Of a stretch of 64,000 bases of DNA, positions 43,806 to 51,520 are shown one piece after another. Origin of the DNA: Qipengyuania_B sp965214525 (GTDB taxonomy: Bacteria; Pseudomonadota; Alphaproteobacteria; Sphingomonadales; Sphingomonadaceae); contig OZ243959.1 in NCBI GenBank assembly GCA_965214525.1, positions 1,488,001 to 1,552,000 on the forward strand, written 5' to 3'. Under the pieces are notes generated by a model. It saw only the letters and a list, made by a program, of their open reading frames with translations, was not told the origin of the DNA and did no database searches. Made by a program: the position numbers and the translations under genes. The stretch's first letter is position 1, and each line of letters opens with the position of its first letter.

Positions 43806-44720
43806 CTACCGCGCCGCTTTGCGGCGCAGCCATGCTGTAAGTTCATCGTTCCAGTCGGTGTCGCGTGAGGATGGTTTGCGAACGTGGATCGTCCGCCCAT
43901 CGCGGGCATAAGCGGCCAGGCCACGCGACGCGGCCAGCTCGCCGCCAGCATCGTGATCGACGAAGAGGTGAAGCTCGGTCACGCTCTCAGGCACGCTGAC
44001 GAGACCAAAGCGCTCATTGCCCAGGGTCGCCCAGACGGGAATGCCGGTGAGAGCATAGGCCGACATCGCGCTCTCGATACCCTCGGCGAGGCCGAGCTTG
44101 CCGGAGGCCGGAGCGAAAAGGCGGACAGCAGCTTCACCGAGCGCGCCGAGCGCGCGTTTCGGCTTTTCGAAAGCGGCCTTGCCTGAAGCCTCGGTAGACA
44201 GGAACGTGCGGTGGATGGCGATCGGGCCCTCGTCGAGGCTGACTGCCGCGATCATGGCGGGCAGAAAGCGGGCCCGTACTTTCGGGCCAAGCGGCGTTCG
44301 TGGATGAAAGCGGAGCGCCGGAGATGCGGCGAGGATGCCGCGACCTTCAAGATATTCCTTTGCCTTACTGGCACGCAGTGGCTGTGCATCGCGCCAGATC
44401 CTCAGCGCTGCCGCCGAGGGTGTGCGCGTTCTGGTCGGCTCGGGAAGATCAGTCGTCGTAGACCCTGAGAAAAGCGCAGGAGCCTCGAAGCCTTCACGCG
44501 CCAAAGCAGCCAGCACGCTCTGCTGATCGCACCCCGCGAAACAATGGAATAGGATGGCCTTTTGGCCGAGCGACACACCGAGTGACGGCGTGCGGTCGTC
44601 ATGCGCAGGGCAGCAAGCCATCCCCTTGGTGCCGGACCATTTGCCGCCTCGGCTTTCGCAGATCTTGCGGGCGGTGTCCTCGAGCGAGGAGCGTGGGAGG
44701 GTTGAAGTCGAAACAGGCAT
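43806..44720 (-). CDS. CHC2 zinc finger - toprim primase-like protein
   Basis: The 304-residue protein has an N-terminal CHC2-type zinc finger (CCPAHDDRTPSLGV...LFHCFAGCDQQSVLAAL) and a C-terminal toprim domain (LGLAEGIESAMSAYALTGIPVWATLG with the catalytic Glu, LHLFVDHDAGG with the DxD). This is the layout of plasmid primases that prime complementary-strand synthesis after transfer. It lacks a helicase domain. The leader carries purine-rich tracts, and upstream is a shared control region with an SOS box. Confidence 0.88.
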   Translation of the reverse strand: MPVSTSTLPRSSLEDTARKICESRGGKWSGTKGMACCPAHDDRTPSLGVSLGQKAILFHCFAGCDQQSVLAALAREGFEAPALFSGSTTTDLPEPTRTRTPSAAALRIWRDAQPLRASKAKEYLEGRGILAASPALRFHPRTPLGPKVRARFLPAMIAAVSLDEGPIAIHRTFLSTEASGKAAFEKPKRALGALGEAAVRLFAPASGKLGLAEGIESAMSAYALTGIPVWATLGNERFGLVSVPESVTELHLFVDHDAGGELAASRGLAAYARDGRTIHVRKPSSRDTDWNDELTAWLRRKAAR

Positions 44721-44780
44721 ACTGGCTCCATCGCCTCACAATTGCCCCCTCCAAACGAACCCCTCTTCTCTCGGATAAAC

Positions 44781-44824
44781 TTGCAAAAAACGTTTTCCTA
44801 CACCCATGCGTTCTATTTATGTTC
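44781..44824. promoter_or_regulatory. Divergent control region with TTTCCTACAC motif and SOS box
   Basis: TTTCCTACAC (44794-44803) continues CCATGC and is followed by GTTC-N7-GTTC at 44810-44824. The region separates the minus-strand toprim gene from the plus-strand transglycosylase gene. The same two elements occur together at 33055-33079 in the opposite order, so a common regulator is likely. Confidence 0.55.
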
Positions 44825-44858
44825 TCTTGCGGATGGAGGCAAGGTGAAAGGTAATTCA

Positions 44859-45449
44859 ATGCGAATGTCGCTGGTGGCTTGCGGTTGCGGTGCGCTCGCG
44901 ATTGCGATTTCGGGATCCGCGCACGCGCAGGAGTTTCAGGTCTTCGACCATGACCTCGGCACAGTTCAGGTTACAACCGACAAAGGGCGCGCTTTCAACC
45001 CGACTGCAATCCACTTGGGCAAGCCAGATGGCGGCGCGGCCTATATCGATAGAAGCTTCAAGGAAGCCTTGTATGAGCCACTCATCCGGCAAGCTGAAGC
45101 GCGATACCAATTGCCGCCTCGACTGCTTCAGGCCCTGATTTGGCAGGAATCTCGCTTCAATCCCATGGCAATCAGTCCGGCTGGCGCGGCGGGGCTCGCT
45201 CAACTCATGCCGGGAACCGCGAGGCAACTTGGTGTCAGCAATCGCCACGATCCGGTTCAGAACATCGACGGTGGCGCGCGGTATCTGAAGCAGATGCTCG
45301 ATCGCTTCGGCGCGATCCATCTCGCGCTGGCCGCTTACAACGCAGGCCCTGGCGCTGTGTCGCGAGCCGGCGGGATACCGAAAAATCGAGAAACACCTGG
45401 ATATGTGAAGAGCGTTATCGCGCGATGGATGGCATACAGCTCGACATGA
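44859..45449 (+). CDS. Lytic transglycosylase (SLT domain)
   Basis: The 196-residue secreted enzyme has a signal peptide (ISGSAHAQ, about 24 residues) and a goose-type SLT domain: ALIWQESRFNPMAISPAGAAGLAQLMPGTARQLGV with the catalytic Glu in WQES, and LAAYNAGPGAV. It cleaves peptidoglycan to open a path for the secretion channel, like VirB1 or F orf169. The start follows GAAAGG at a good distance; the longer upstream frame covers the promoter. It overlaps the next small gene by ATGA. Confidence 0.9.
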   Translation: MRMSLVACGCGALAIAISGSAHAQEFQVFDHDLGTVQVTTDKGRAFNPTAIHLGKPDGGAAYIDRSFKEALYEPLIRQAEARYQLPPRLLQALIWQESRFNPMAISPAGAAGLAQLMPGTARQLGVSNRHDPVQNIDGGARYLKQMLDRFGAIHLALAAYNAGPGAVSRAGGIPKNRETPGYVKSVIARWMAYSST

Positions 45450-45643
45450 ATGCGAATCGGAAAAGGATCAGCGGACGGCTCGAGCACCTTCCTCGGGGAG
45501 CTGCAATTGTAACTGATGCAGGGGATCACTGGGTTCTCGAGGGCTTTGAGCCGTCGAATGATGACTTCGGGTTTGAAGTCACCGCAGAGGGTGTTGTCGT
45601 CGGCCTTGATCGGCTGCGGGTAGATTGGCTGGGTGCCTGCTAG
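45446..45643 (+). CDS. Small protein after the transglycosylase, unknown
   Basis: The 65-residue product (GRLEHLPRGAAIVTDAGDHWVLEGFEPSNDDFGFEVTAEGVVVGLDRLRVDWLGAC) has an OB-like beta pattern. It faintly resembles small sphingomonad proteins annotated DUF5818, but I would not insist on that. It begins at an ATG overlapping the transglycosylase stop, so it is co-translated with it, and it ends 18 bases before the convergent integrase stop. Confidence 0.55.
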   Translation: MNANRKRISGRLEHLPRGAAIVTDAGDHWVLEGFEPSNDDFGFEVTAEGVVVGLDRLRVDWLGAC

Positions 45644-45661
45644 TCGAGAGTCGCTTGGCAA

Positions 45662-46843
45662 TCAAAGCACAAGTTGCGCCAAGGCCTCCTCAGCGTCGTT
45701 TCGAACAAGATGCCCATAGTGGCGTTCGATCATAGCGACACTAGTATCCGCCATTTGCGCAACCGTAAGAATGGGAAGACCACCGCGAACCAAGTCGGTT
45801 ATCACGCTGTGGCGCAAAGTGTATGCTGATGTTTGCGCAGGCAGCTCAGATGCTACCACAGCCTTCTTGATCGGACCCTTCCACATATCTTTCGACCATG
45901 GGATGCCGTCACTACGAGTAAACAACCATGCAGAAGGCAGCTTGCTTTTGGACTGCTCGCTCAAGAAGCTGGCGATGCTTTCCGGCACCGATATCTGTCG
46001 GGGCACGCCGTTCTTGTCGGACCCGATTGTAAGTGTTCTCGTCCGTTTCTCAAAATTGCTCACATTGAGCGCAGCCAACGCACCCGGCCGAAGCGGAAGC
46101 AAACACAGTGCACGCACGAATGGTTCAATATCGGCGTCGAGCTCCGCAAGCAGCCGACGACGTTCTTGCCTGTCCAGATAGAGGTCTCGCCTCCTATCGG
46201 CGCCTTTGATGGGCTTCAACGCCTCTTGCCACGCCGCGTCTGTCTTCGGTGCGCCGGGCGGTAAAATTCGCCAAAGCGCTGCGCGAAGCGGCACCATATC
46301 TCGGTTGATCGTGGCAGCCGAACGGACCTTGACTCGTTTCTCGCCTTTCTTGCTTCGACTGATCAATGCGGGAGTATCTTCCAGGCGCTTTCGCCAGTCG
46401 CGAAGGTGTCGTCTCCGAAGCTTGGAGAGCTTGATCCGCGCGAGTGGATCGCCGAAAACATGGCGGCGAAACACGCCCTCTGCGATCGAGCCTGGCTTTT
46501 CGCTCAAATAGGCTCGACATGCGTCGGCCACGGTCTCAAGCTTCTCAACTTGGATGCCTCCGCTCTCGACGAGTTCCGCAAACGCCTCGGCTTCTTTCCT
46601 CGCCGCAGCAAATACGTCGTTGCCAGTGAGAGATCCAAACCGTCCGAGCGCCTTTCGGCGATACTTCCGCAGATCCTCATCGTAAGCGCGAGCGAACCAG
46701 GTTCCATGGCTTCCAAGTTTGGAGGGCCTATACCCGACATACCAGCCGGCTTGGAGGCGCTGCCAATAAGGCTCCTTGTCCGCTCTCGGCTTCAATTTGT
46801 CGCGCGATCCGATCTTGCTGAGGTCCGGCAAGCCATCCTCCAT
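45662..46843 (-). CDS. int: Tyrosine recombinase (ICE integrase)
   Basis: The 393-residue phage-type integrase has an N-terminal arm-binding region, a core SAM-like region (VADACRAYLSEKPGSIAEGVF) and the catalytic domain: Arg in CLLPLRPGALAAL, a TLRHSVITDLVRGG box with His-Arg, and a C-terminal MIERHYGHL with the nucleophilic Tyr. It lies 138 bases from a tRNA-Val 3' fragment, the normal place for an integrase that uses a tRNA 3' end as attachment site. The gene reads away from the junction. Confidence 0.93.
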   Translation of the reverse strand: MEDGLPDLSKIGSRDKLKPRADKEPYWQRLQAGWYVGYRPSKLGSHGTWFARAYDEDLRKYRRKALGRFGSLTGNDVFAAARKEAEAFAELVESGGIQVEKLETVADACRAYLSEKPGSIAEGVFRRHVFGDPLARIKLSKLRRRHLRDWRKRLEDTPALISRSKKGEKRVKVRSAATINRDMVPLRAALWRILPPGAPKTDAAWQEALKPIKGADRRRDLYLDRQERRRLLAELDADIEPFVRALCLLPLRPGALAALNVSNFEKRTRTLTIGSDKNGVPRQISVPESIASFLSEQSKSKLPSAWLFTRSDGIPWSKDMWKGPIKKAVVASELPAQTSAYTLRHSVITDLVRGGLPILTVAQMADTSVAMIERHYGHLVRNDAEEALAQLVL

Positions 46844-46981
46844 CCGCGCCGCAAATCGAAAAAGTATGAAAAAAGTATGAAAAACTTATGCGCACGCTTG
46901 AGGATGACCATAGACGAAAGATGCTGTTTTTCAAGTATAATTTTCGTCCGCATGCTTCCGCATGTGTCCTAGAACCCATCT

Positions 46982-47026
46982 TTCACACGGGTGGGGTCGC
47001 AAGTTCAATCCTTGCCGCGCCCACCA
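46982..47026 (+). other. attR-like site: 3' fragment of tRNA-Val(CAC)
   Basis: The bases fold as the 3' part of a tRNA: anticodon loop TTCACAC (46982-46988, anticodon CAC), stem GGGTG, variable GGGTC, T-arm GCAAG-TTCAATC-CTTGC (46999-47015), acceptor CGCGCCC (47016-47022), A and CCA. The 5' half (a GGGCGCG start and D-arm) is missing, so this is a remnant made by integration. The upstream CATCT pairs with GGGTG only with two G-U wobbles, as expected for foreign DNA. The intact tRNA should be at the other end of the element, outside the window. Confidence 0.85.
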
Positions 47027-47035
47027 TTCGCCAGG

Positions 47036-47248
47036 TTAATATGTCGAGCCTGAACCTGTCGAACCCTTTCCCGACAGCTTCTTGGCTGCATAACCCCCAA
47101 CCGCGAGGGCGGCCATGGCGGGCAGGCTCAGACGGCGCAGAATGGCGGGGGCAATGAACCCCAACGCAGCGCCGGTCGGCCCTGAGATACCCCAGGTCTG
47201 TTTGGCGAGTTTATCGCCGACGAATGCTCCTACAATCTTGCCGATCAT
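47036..47248 (-). CDS. Small Ala/Gly-rich membrane protein
   Basis: This is the first chromosomal gene after the ICE junction. The 70-residue product (MIGKIVGAFVGDKLAKQ...GAALGFIAPAILRRLSLPAMAALAVGGYAAKKLSGKG) has two hydrophobic segments and a basic-glycine tail, a pattern common in sphingomonad hypothetical proteins. A GGAGATC site precedes the ATG. The function is unknown. Confidence 0.65.
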   Translation of the reverse strand: MIGKIVGAFVGDKLAKQTWGISGPTGAALGFIAPAILRRLSLPAMAALAVGGYAAKKLSGKGSTGSGSTY

Positions 47249-47329
47249 GTTTGATCTCCTTTCGCTTATGAGAACCGGCTAGCAGCATAGCGGTTCCTTG
47301 CGGAAGGCTAGTGACGGCCATGCTGGGCC

Positions 47330-47980
47330 TCAATCGCTTACAGGGATTTGGTCCATGCCACCAGCAATGCCACGGGCAAGCATGTCGTTCGCCAACTGCG
47401 CGATGGCGGAGGGTCCAGGATCGCCCGGCTGCGCCCAGATGGCATAGCGCAAGCCCAAAAATACGTTCATGCCCATCACTGCCCACGCATGGACTTCGCC
47501 CAGCCCGTCTGCCAGTTCGCCCGCCGCCGCGCCCGCATGCAGCCGCGTCGCGATGCGCTGCGCGATCGTTTCGTAATGGTTGCGATAGCTTGCAGGATCG
47601 ACGAATTCCGCCTCGTCGATGATACGATACACTTCCTGGTGCTCGCCGGCGAAGCGCAAAAACGCTTCCAACGCAGACCGTTCGATCCGCAGCGCCGATG
47701 CCTGCAGATCGATCGCATCGCGCGCGGCGATTTTCACTGCATCGCTCATATCCTGGACGAGCGCGCGGAAGATCGCATCCTTGCTATCGAAATAGGTGTA
47801 GAAGCTGCCTAGCGCCATGCCGGCCCGCCGGGTGATCTCGCTGACCGAAGTATCGTGAAATCCCCGCTCTCCGAACTCCTTCGCCGCAGCGTCCAGCAGC
47901 TTGCGCAAGGTCGCCTGCCCCCGCTTTGTGCGCGGCACCTTGTTCCCTAGCGAAGCCCGTTCTGACGAAGTGTCCTGCAA
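47330..47980 (-). CDS. TetR family regulator
   Basis: The product (216 residues from the start chosen) has an N-terminal TetR HTH (LLDAAAKEFGERGFHDTSVSEITRRAGMALGSFYTYFDSKDAIFRAL) and a helical ligand domain. I placed the start at a TTG just after GGGAGGGAGGG; a TTG at 48052 is possible but lies inside the operator. It is divergent from the TonB-dependent receptor gene and probably represses it via the inverted repeat between them. The ligand is unknown. Confidence 0.85.
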   Translation of the reverse strand: MQDTSSERASLGNKVPRTKRGQATLRKLLDAAAKEFGERGFHDTSVSEITRRAGMALGSFYTYFDSKDAIFRALVQDMSDAVKIAARDAIDLQASALRIERSALEAFLRFAGEHQEVYRIIDEAEFVDPASYRNHYETIAQRIATRLHAGAAAGELADGLGEVHAWAVMGMNVFLGLRYAIWAQPGDPGPSAIAQLANDMLARGIAGGMDQIPVSD

Positions 47981-48035
47981 ATCCCTCCCTCCCGTGGCCG
48001 TCCTAATCGTCAAGGGTCCTTCCCACAAGGTAAAA

Positions 48036-48060
48036 CTTGAAAGGTGGTTCAACTTTCAAT
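48036..48060. promoter_or_regulatory. Inverted repeat between tetR-type gene and TonB receptor gene
   Basis: TTGAAAG (48037-48043) and CTTTCAA (48053-48059) are perfect inverted copies with a 9-base spacer, 33 bases upstream of the receptor ATG. This size and place fit a TetR dimer operator that controls the receptor and the regulator itself. Confidence 0.65.
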
Positions 48061-48092
48061 AGAGCGTGTATGACGATAATGGGAGGACCATC

Positions 48093-50453
48093 ATGAACCC
48101 TGTGGAACTGCGGCGATTGGCTGCTCTGTGTGCATCGACGGCGGCAATTGGCTTGTGCGGAACGACTGCCTCGGCGCAATCTTCGGACGACATCAGCGCC
48201 GACATATCCTTGAGCGAGGGCGCGTCGGCGCAGAACGATGACGGGGTCATCATCGTGACCGCGCGGCGGCGAGAGGAACGGCTGACCGATGTTCCCATCG
48301 CTGTCACCGCTTTCTCTGGCGAAGAACTGGTTCGCGGCGGAGTGCAGGACATTATCGGCATTGCCCAGGAGGTGCCCAATCTCACCCTCGAAGTCAGCCG
48401 TGGCACGAATACTACCTTGACCGCGTTCATCCGCGGCGTGGGTCAGCAGGATCCTGTCGCTGGGTTCGAGGCGGGCGTGGGGCTGTATGTCGATGATGTC
48501 TATCTCAACCGCCCACAGGCCGCCGTGCTGGATATCTACGATGTCGAACGGATCGAAGTGCTGCGCGGACCGCAAGGCACGCTCTACGGCCGCAACACGA
48601 TCGGTGGAGCGATCAAATACGTGACGGCGCGGCTTTCTGACGAAACCGAGGTAAAGGCGCGTGGAACCTATGGCAATTTTGATCAGGCCGACCTCGTCAT
48701 CACTGCCTCCACCTCGCTAGGCGACAATCTGCGCATCGGAGCGGGCGGCGCGCGTCTGTCGCGCGGTGGGTTTGGCGAAAACGTCGTCACCGGGGAAGAG
48801 AACTACAACAAGGACGTATGGGCGGCGCGCGGCACCGTCGAGTTCGAAACCGGCCCGTTGTTCGCGCGCCTGTCGGGCGATTACGTCAAAGACGATAGCA
48901 ATGCGCGCCAAGGCAGCCGCCTTATTTCCGGCCTGCTTACCGGCATCCCCGTACTCGACGATCCTTACGATACCCGCGCGGGGCTGGATATCGTGGACCA
49001 GGAGGTCGAAGCCTATGGCGGTGCGTTGAATGTCGCATTCGCAGTGAGCGACGCGCTCACCTTAAGGTCGATTACCGGGTATCGCGAAGACAGGTCCACT
49101 ACCCCCATCGATTTCGACAGTCTGCAGGCGGCAGATGTCGATGTGCCGGCGATCTACGAGAACGATCAGTTCAGCCAGGAACTGCAATTGCTCTATGAAG
49201 GCGACCGGCTTTCGGGCGTCTTGGGAGCCTATTACCTTGACGCCAGCGCCTTTACCGCGTTCGACGTTGCGTTGTTCACCACCGGAGCGCTAATCGGCCT
49301 GCCGGGCTTGAACGCTCAAACCCTTGGTGATGTCGGCACCGAAACCTGGTCGATCTTTGGGGATTTCTCGTACGATCTGACCGATCAGTTCAGCATCGCG
49401 CTCGGAGGAAGATACACCAACGACAAGCGAACCAGCCAAGTGTTACGCACCACCTTCATTGGCGGATATTCGGATCTCTTCACGACCGGCGCGACGCCGA
49501 TCGCGGTGACGTCCGATTTCAACGGCAGCGAGACGTTCGAGGAGTTCACGCCGCGCGCTTCGGTCAGCTTCAAGCCGACGCCGGACCAGAACATCTATTT
49601 TACCTACTCCAAGGGTTTCAAGGGGGGTGGCTTCGATCCCCGAGGACAGACGAGCCTGGCCCCGGACCTCGACGGCGATGGCACGGTGGACGAGAGCGAG
49701 CAGTTCGAGTTCCTGCGCTTCGCCCCGGAAACGGTCGATAGTTACGAGCTTGGTTACAAGGCATCGCTGCTCGACAACCGGCTGACCATCGCAATCGCCG
49801 GTTTTATCGGCAAGTATAACGACGTGCAGATTCCCGGCTCCGTCGGGGTCGATGCCAATGGCGATGGGATCAACGAGACGTTCATTGGCGTAACCACCAA
49901 TGCAGCGAGCGCTGATATCAATGGTATCGAATTCGAAGGCAATGCTCTGGTCGGACGGGATTTCGTCGGGGCCGGAAGCCGGTTCAGCGTCAACTGGTCG
50001 CTTGGTTATCTCGATGCAGACTTCAACGAGTTCATCGATACATTTGGCAACGACGTCGCCGATGAACGTGCCTTCCAGAACACGCCGGACCTGACCTTGC
50101 ATGCAGGGTTCGCGCTGGGCATGCCGGTAGCGAACGGCATTGTGGACCTGCTGGGCGGTATCTCGTTGCGATCCGATGCCAGCCAGTTCGAAACGCCCAA
50201 TCGCTTCCTGGACCAGGATGGGTTCGCGCTGGTCGACGCCAGCATCGTCTACACCGACGACAGCGAGCGTTTCGCGATCGGCGTGCATGGCAAGAACCTG
50301 TTCGATAAGCGCTACATCGTATCGGGCTACAACTTCGTTGCCGGTGACGGGATCAACACGCCTTTGCGATCGACCTTGGGCCTGGAAGGCGTTCTGACCG
50401 CGTTCTACGGCGATCCGCGGCGCGTATTCGTGACCGGGGAGATTAAGTTCTAG
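48093..50453 (+). CDS. TonB-dependent outer-membrane receptor
   Basis: The 786-residue receptor has a signal peptide (CGTTASAQ), a TonB box region (GVIIVTARRREERLTDVPIAV), plug domain (GGVQDIIGIAQEVPNL, IEVLRGPQGTLYGRNTIGGAIKYVT) and a C-terminal 22-strand barrel ending with an aromatic-X-F (GEIKF). It imports a large or scarce substrate with TonB energy; the close match to CirA/FecA-like sphingomonad receptors does not reveal which. GGGAGGA precedes the ATG; an upstream GTG is rejected. Control by the divergent TetR protein is likely. Confidence 0.93.
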   Translation: MNPVELRRLAALCASTAAIGLCGTTASAQSSDDISADISLSEGASAQNDDGVIIVTARRREERLTDVPIAVTAFSGEELVRGGVQDIIGIAQEVPNLTLEVSRGTNTTLTAFIRGVGQQDPVAGFEAGVGLYVDDVYLNRPQAAVLDIYDVERIEVLRGPQGTLYGRNTIGGAIKYVTARLSDETEVKARGTYGNFDQADLVITASTSLGDNLRIGAGGARLSRGGFGENVVTGEENYNKDVWAARGTVEFETGPLFARLSGDYVKDDSNARQGSRLISGLLTGIPVLDDPYDTRAGLDIVDQEVEAYGGALNVAFAVSDALTLRSITGYREDRSTTPIDFDSLQAADVDVPAIYENDQFSQELQLLYEGDRLSGVLGAYYLDASAFTAFDVALFTTGALIGLPGLNAQTLGDVGTETWSIFGDFSYDLTDQFSIALGGRYTNDKRTSQVLRTTFIGGYSDLFTTGATPIAVTSDFNGSETFEEFTPRASVSFKPTPDQNIYFTYSKGFKGGGFDPRGQTSLAPDLDGDGTVDESEQFEFLRFAPETVDSYELGYKASLLDNRLTIAIAGFIGKYNDVQIPGSVGVDANGDGINETFIGVTTNAASADINGIEFEGNALVGRDFVGAGSRFSVNWSLGYLDADFNEFIDTFGNDVADERAFQNTPDLTLHAGFALGMPVANGIVDLLGGISLRSDASQFETPNRFLDQDGFALVDASIVYTDDSERFAIGVHGKNLFDKRYIVSGYNFVAGDGINTPLRSTLGLEGVLTAFYGDPRRVFVTGEIKF

Positions 50454-50533
50454 GCTGCGGGGGGACGGTGCCCGCTCCGGCCGTGCCCACCCCTTCGCGC
50501 CGACTGGAAAGCCAGGCCTTGCGCAAGCTTCCC

Positions 50534-50563
50534 TTGACATGACCGCCCCCATCCCTGTCTTAA
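50534..50563 (+). promoter_or_regulatory. Promoter before the RodZ-like gene
   Basis: TTGACA (50534-50539) and TCTTAA (50558-50563) are spaced by 18 bases, 28 bases upstream of the RodZ-like ATG. The -35 box is a perfect consensus match, the -10 is weak. Confidence 0.5.
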
Positions 50564-50591
50564 CGAATAGGCTTGGGACCGTAGGGACGAG

Positions 50592-51434
50592 ATGACCGAA
50601 GACAGCGACATGCCTCTGCCGAAGGAGGAATACGAGACGGGCGCGGGCCAGCGGCTGCTGGCTGCGCGCAAGCAGGCGAACCTCACATTGCAGCAGGTCG
50701 CGGCCGAAACCAGGATACCCGAACGGCATTTGCAGGTGATCGAGAACGGTGATTTCGCCAAGCTGCCCGCACGCACTTATGCTGTTGGGTTCTCGCGCAC
50801 GTATGCCCGTCTGGTCGGTCTGGACGAGCGCGATATTGCAGACCAGGTGCGCGCGGAACTGGCCGCCACGCGGACCGACCCGGTCGACCGCCCGCCTCGT
50901 TTCGAGCCCGGCGATCCGGCGCGCGTCCCCTCCAGCGGGCTCGCCTGGTTCGGATTGTTCGCAGTGATCCTGCTGCTGGCAGGCGGCTTCGCCTTTTACC
51001 GTAGCTATTTCGCCCCCGGCATGGGACCCGCCCCGCTGACCCCCGATCCGCAGATCGCCGCGAACGAGGCAGCTGGCGCGAACCCGGCCTTCGCGCGTAG
51101 ACAGCAGCCCGCCCCGCCCACCGGGCCGGTTGTCTTCACCGCGCTGGAGGATGGCGTTTGGGCACGTTTTTACGATGGCGCGGGAGAGCGGCTGTACGAG
51201 GCACAAATGAACCGTGGCGAGCGGTTCGAAGTGCCCGCAGAAGCGCAGGAACCACAGGTATGGACGGGCCGTCCAGACGCGTTCGCAATCACTGTTGACG
51301 GGCGCGCGGTGCCCAAACTTGCCGAAGAGGATCAGATTATGCGCGATGTGCCCATAACGGCAGAGGCCTTGCTGGCGCGCAGTCGCGCTTCCAATGACGT
51401 GACCGCCGCGCCGCAGGGGACTGCCGGAACCTAG
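50592..51434 (+). CDS. RodZ-like HTH membrane protein (DUF4115)
   Basis: The 280-residue protein has an N-terminal cytoplasmic HTH of the RodZ type (AGQRLLAARKQANLTLQQVAAETRIPERHLQVIENGDFAKLPARTYAVGFSRTYARLVGLDE), one membrane helix (about 117-137) and a periplasmic C-terminal DUF4115-type domain (VVFTALEDGVWARFYDGAGERLYEAQMNRGERFEVP). RodZ links MreB filaments to the cell wall machinery. In sphingomonads this gene lies next to cpoB and tilS, as here. Confidence 0.85.
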   Translation: MTEDSDMPLPKEEYETGAGQRLLAARKQANLTLQQVAAETRIPERHLQVIENGDFAKLPARTYAVGFSRTYARLVGLDERDIADQVRAELAATRTDPVDRPPRFEPGDPARVPSSGLAWFGLFAVILLLAGGFAFYRSYFAPGMGPAPLTPDPQIAANEAAGANPAFARRQQPAPPTGPVVFTALEDGVWARFYDGAGERLYEAQMNRGERFEVPAEAQEPQVWTGRPDAFAITVDGRAVPKLAEEDQIMRDVPITAEALLARSRASNDVTAAPQGTAGT

Positions 51435-51520
51435 CGCATCAGCAAGCTGGGCTTCAGGAATTCATCGCTAAGCGGTTTGGACAGGCATACCTTGCAGATA
51501 CATCAGCATGAGGACAGGAA

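Noticed and set aside
48066..48092. GTG start nine codons upstream for the TonB receptor
   Set aside because: No ribosome site precedes it, while GGGAGGA lies just before the ATG at 48093, which also gives a normal signal peptide.
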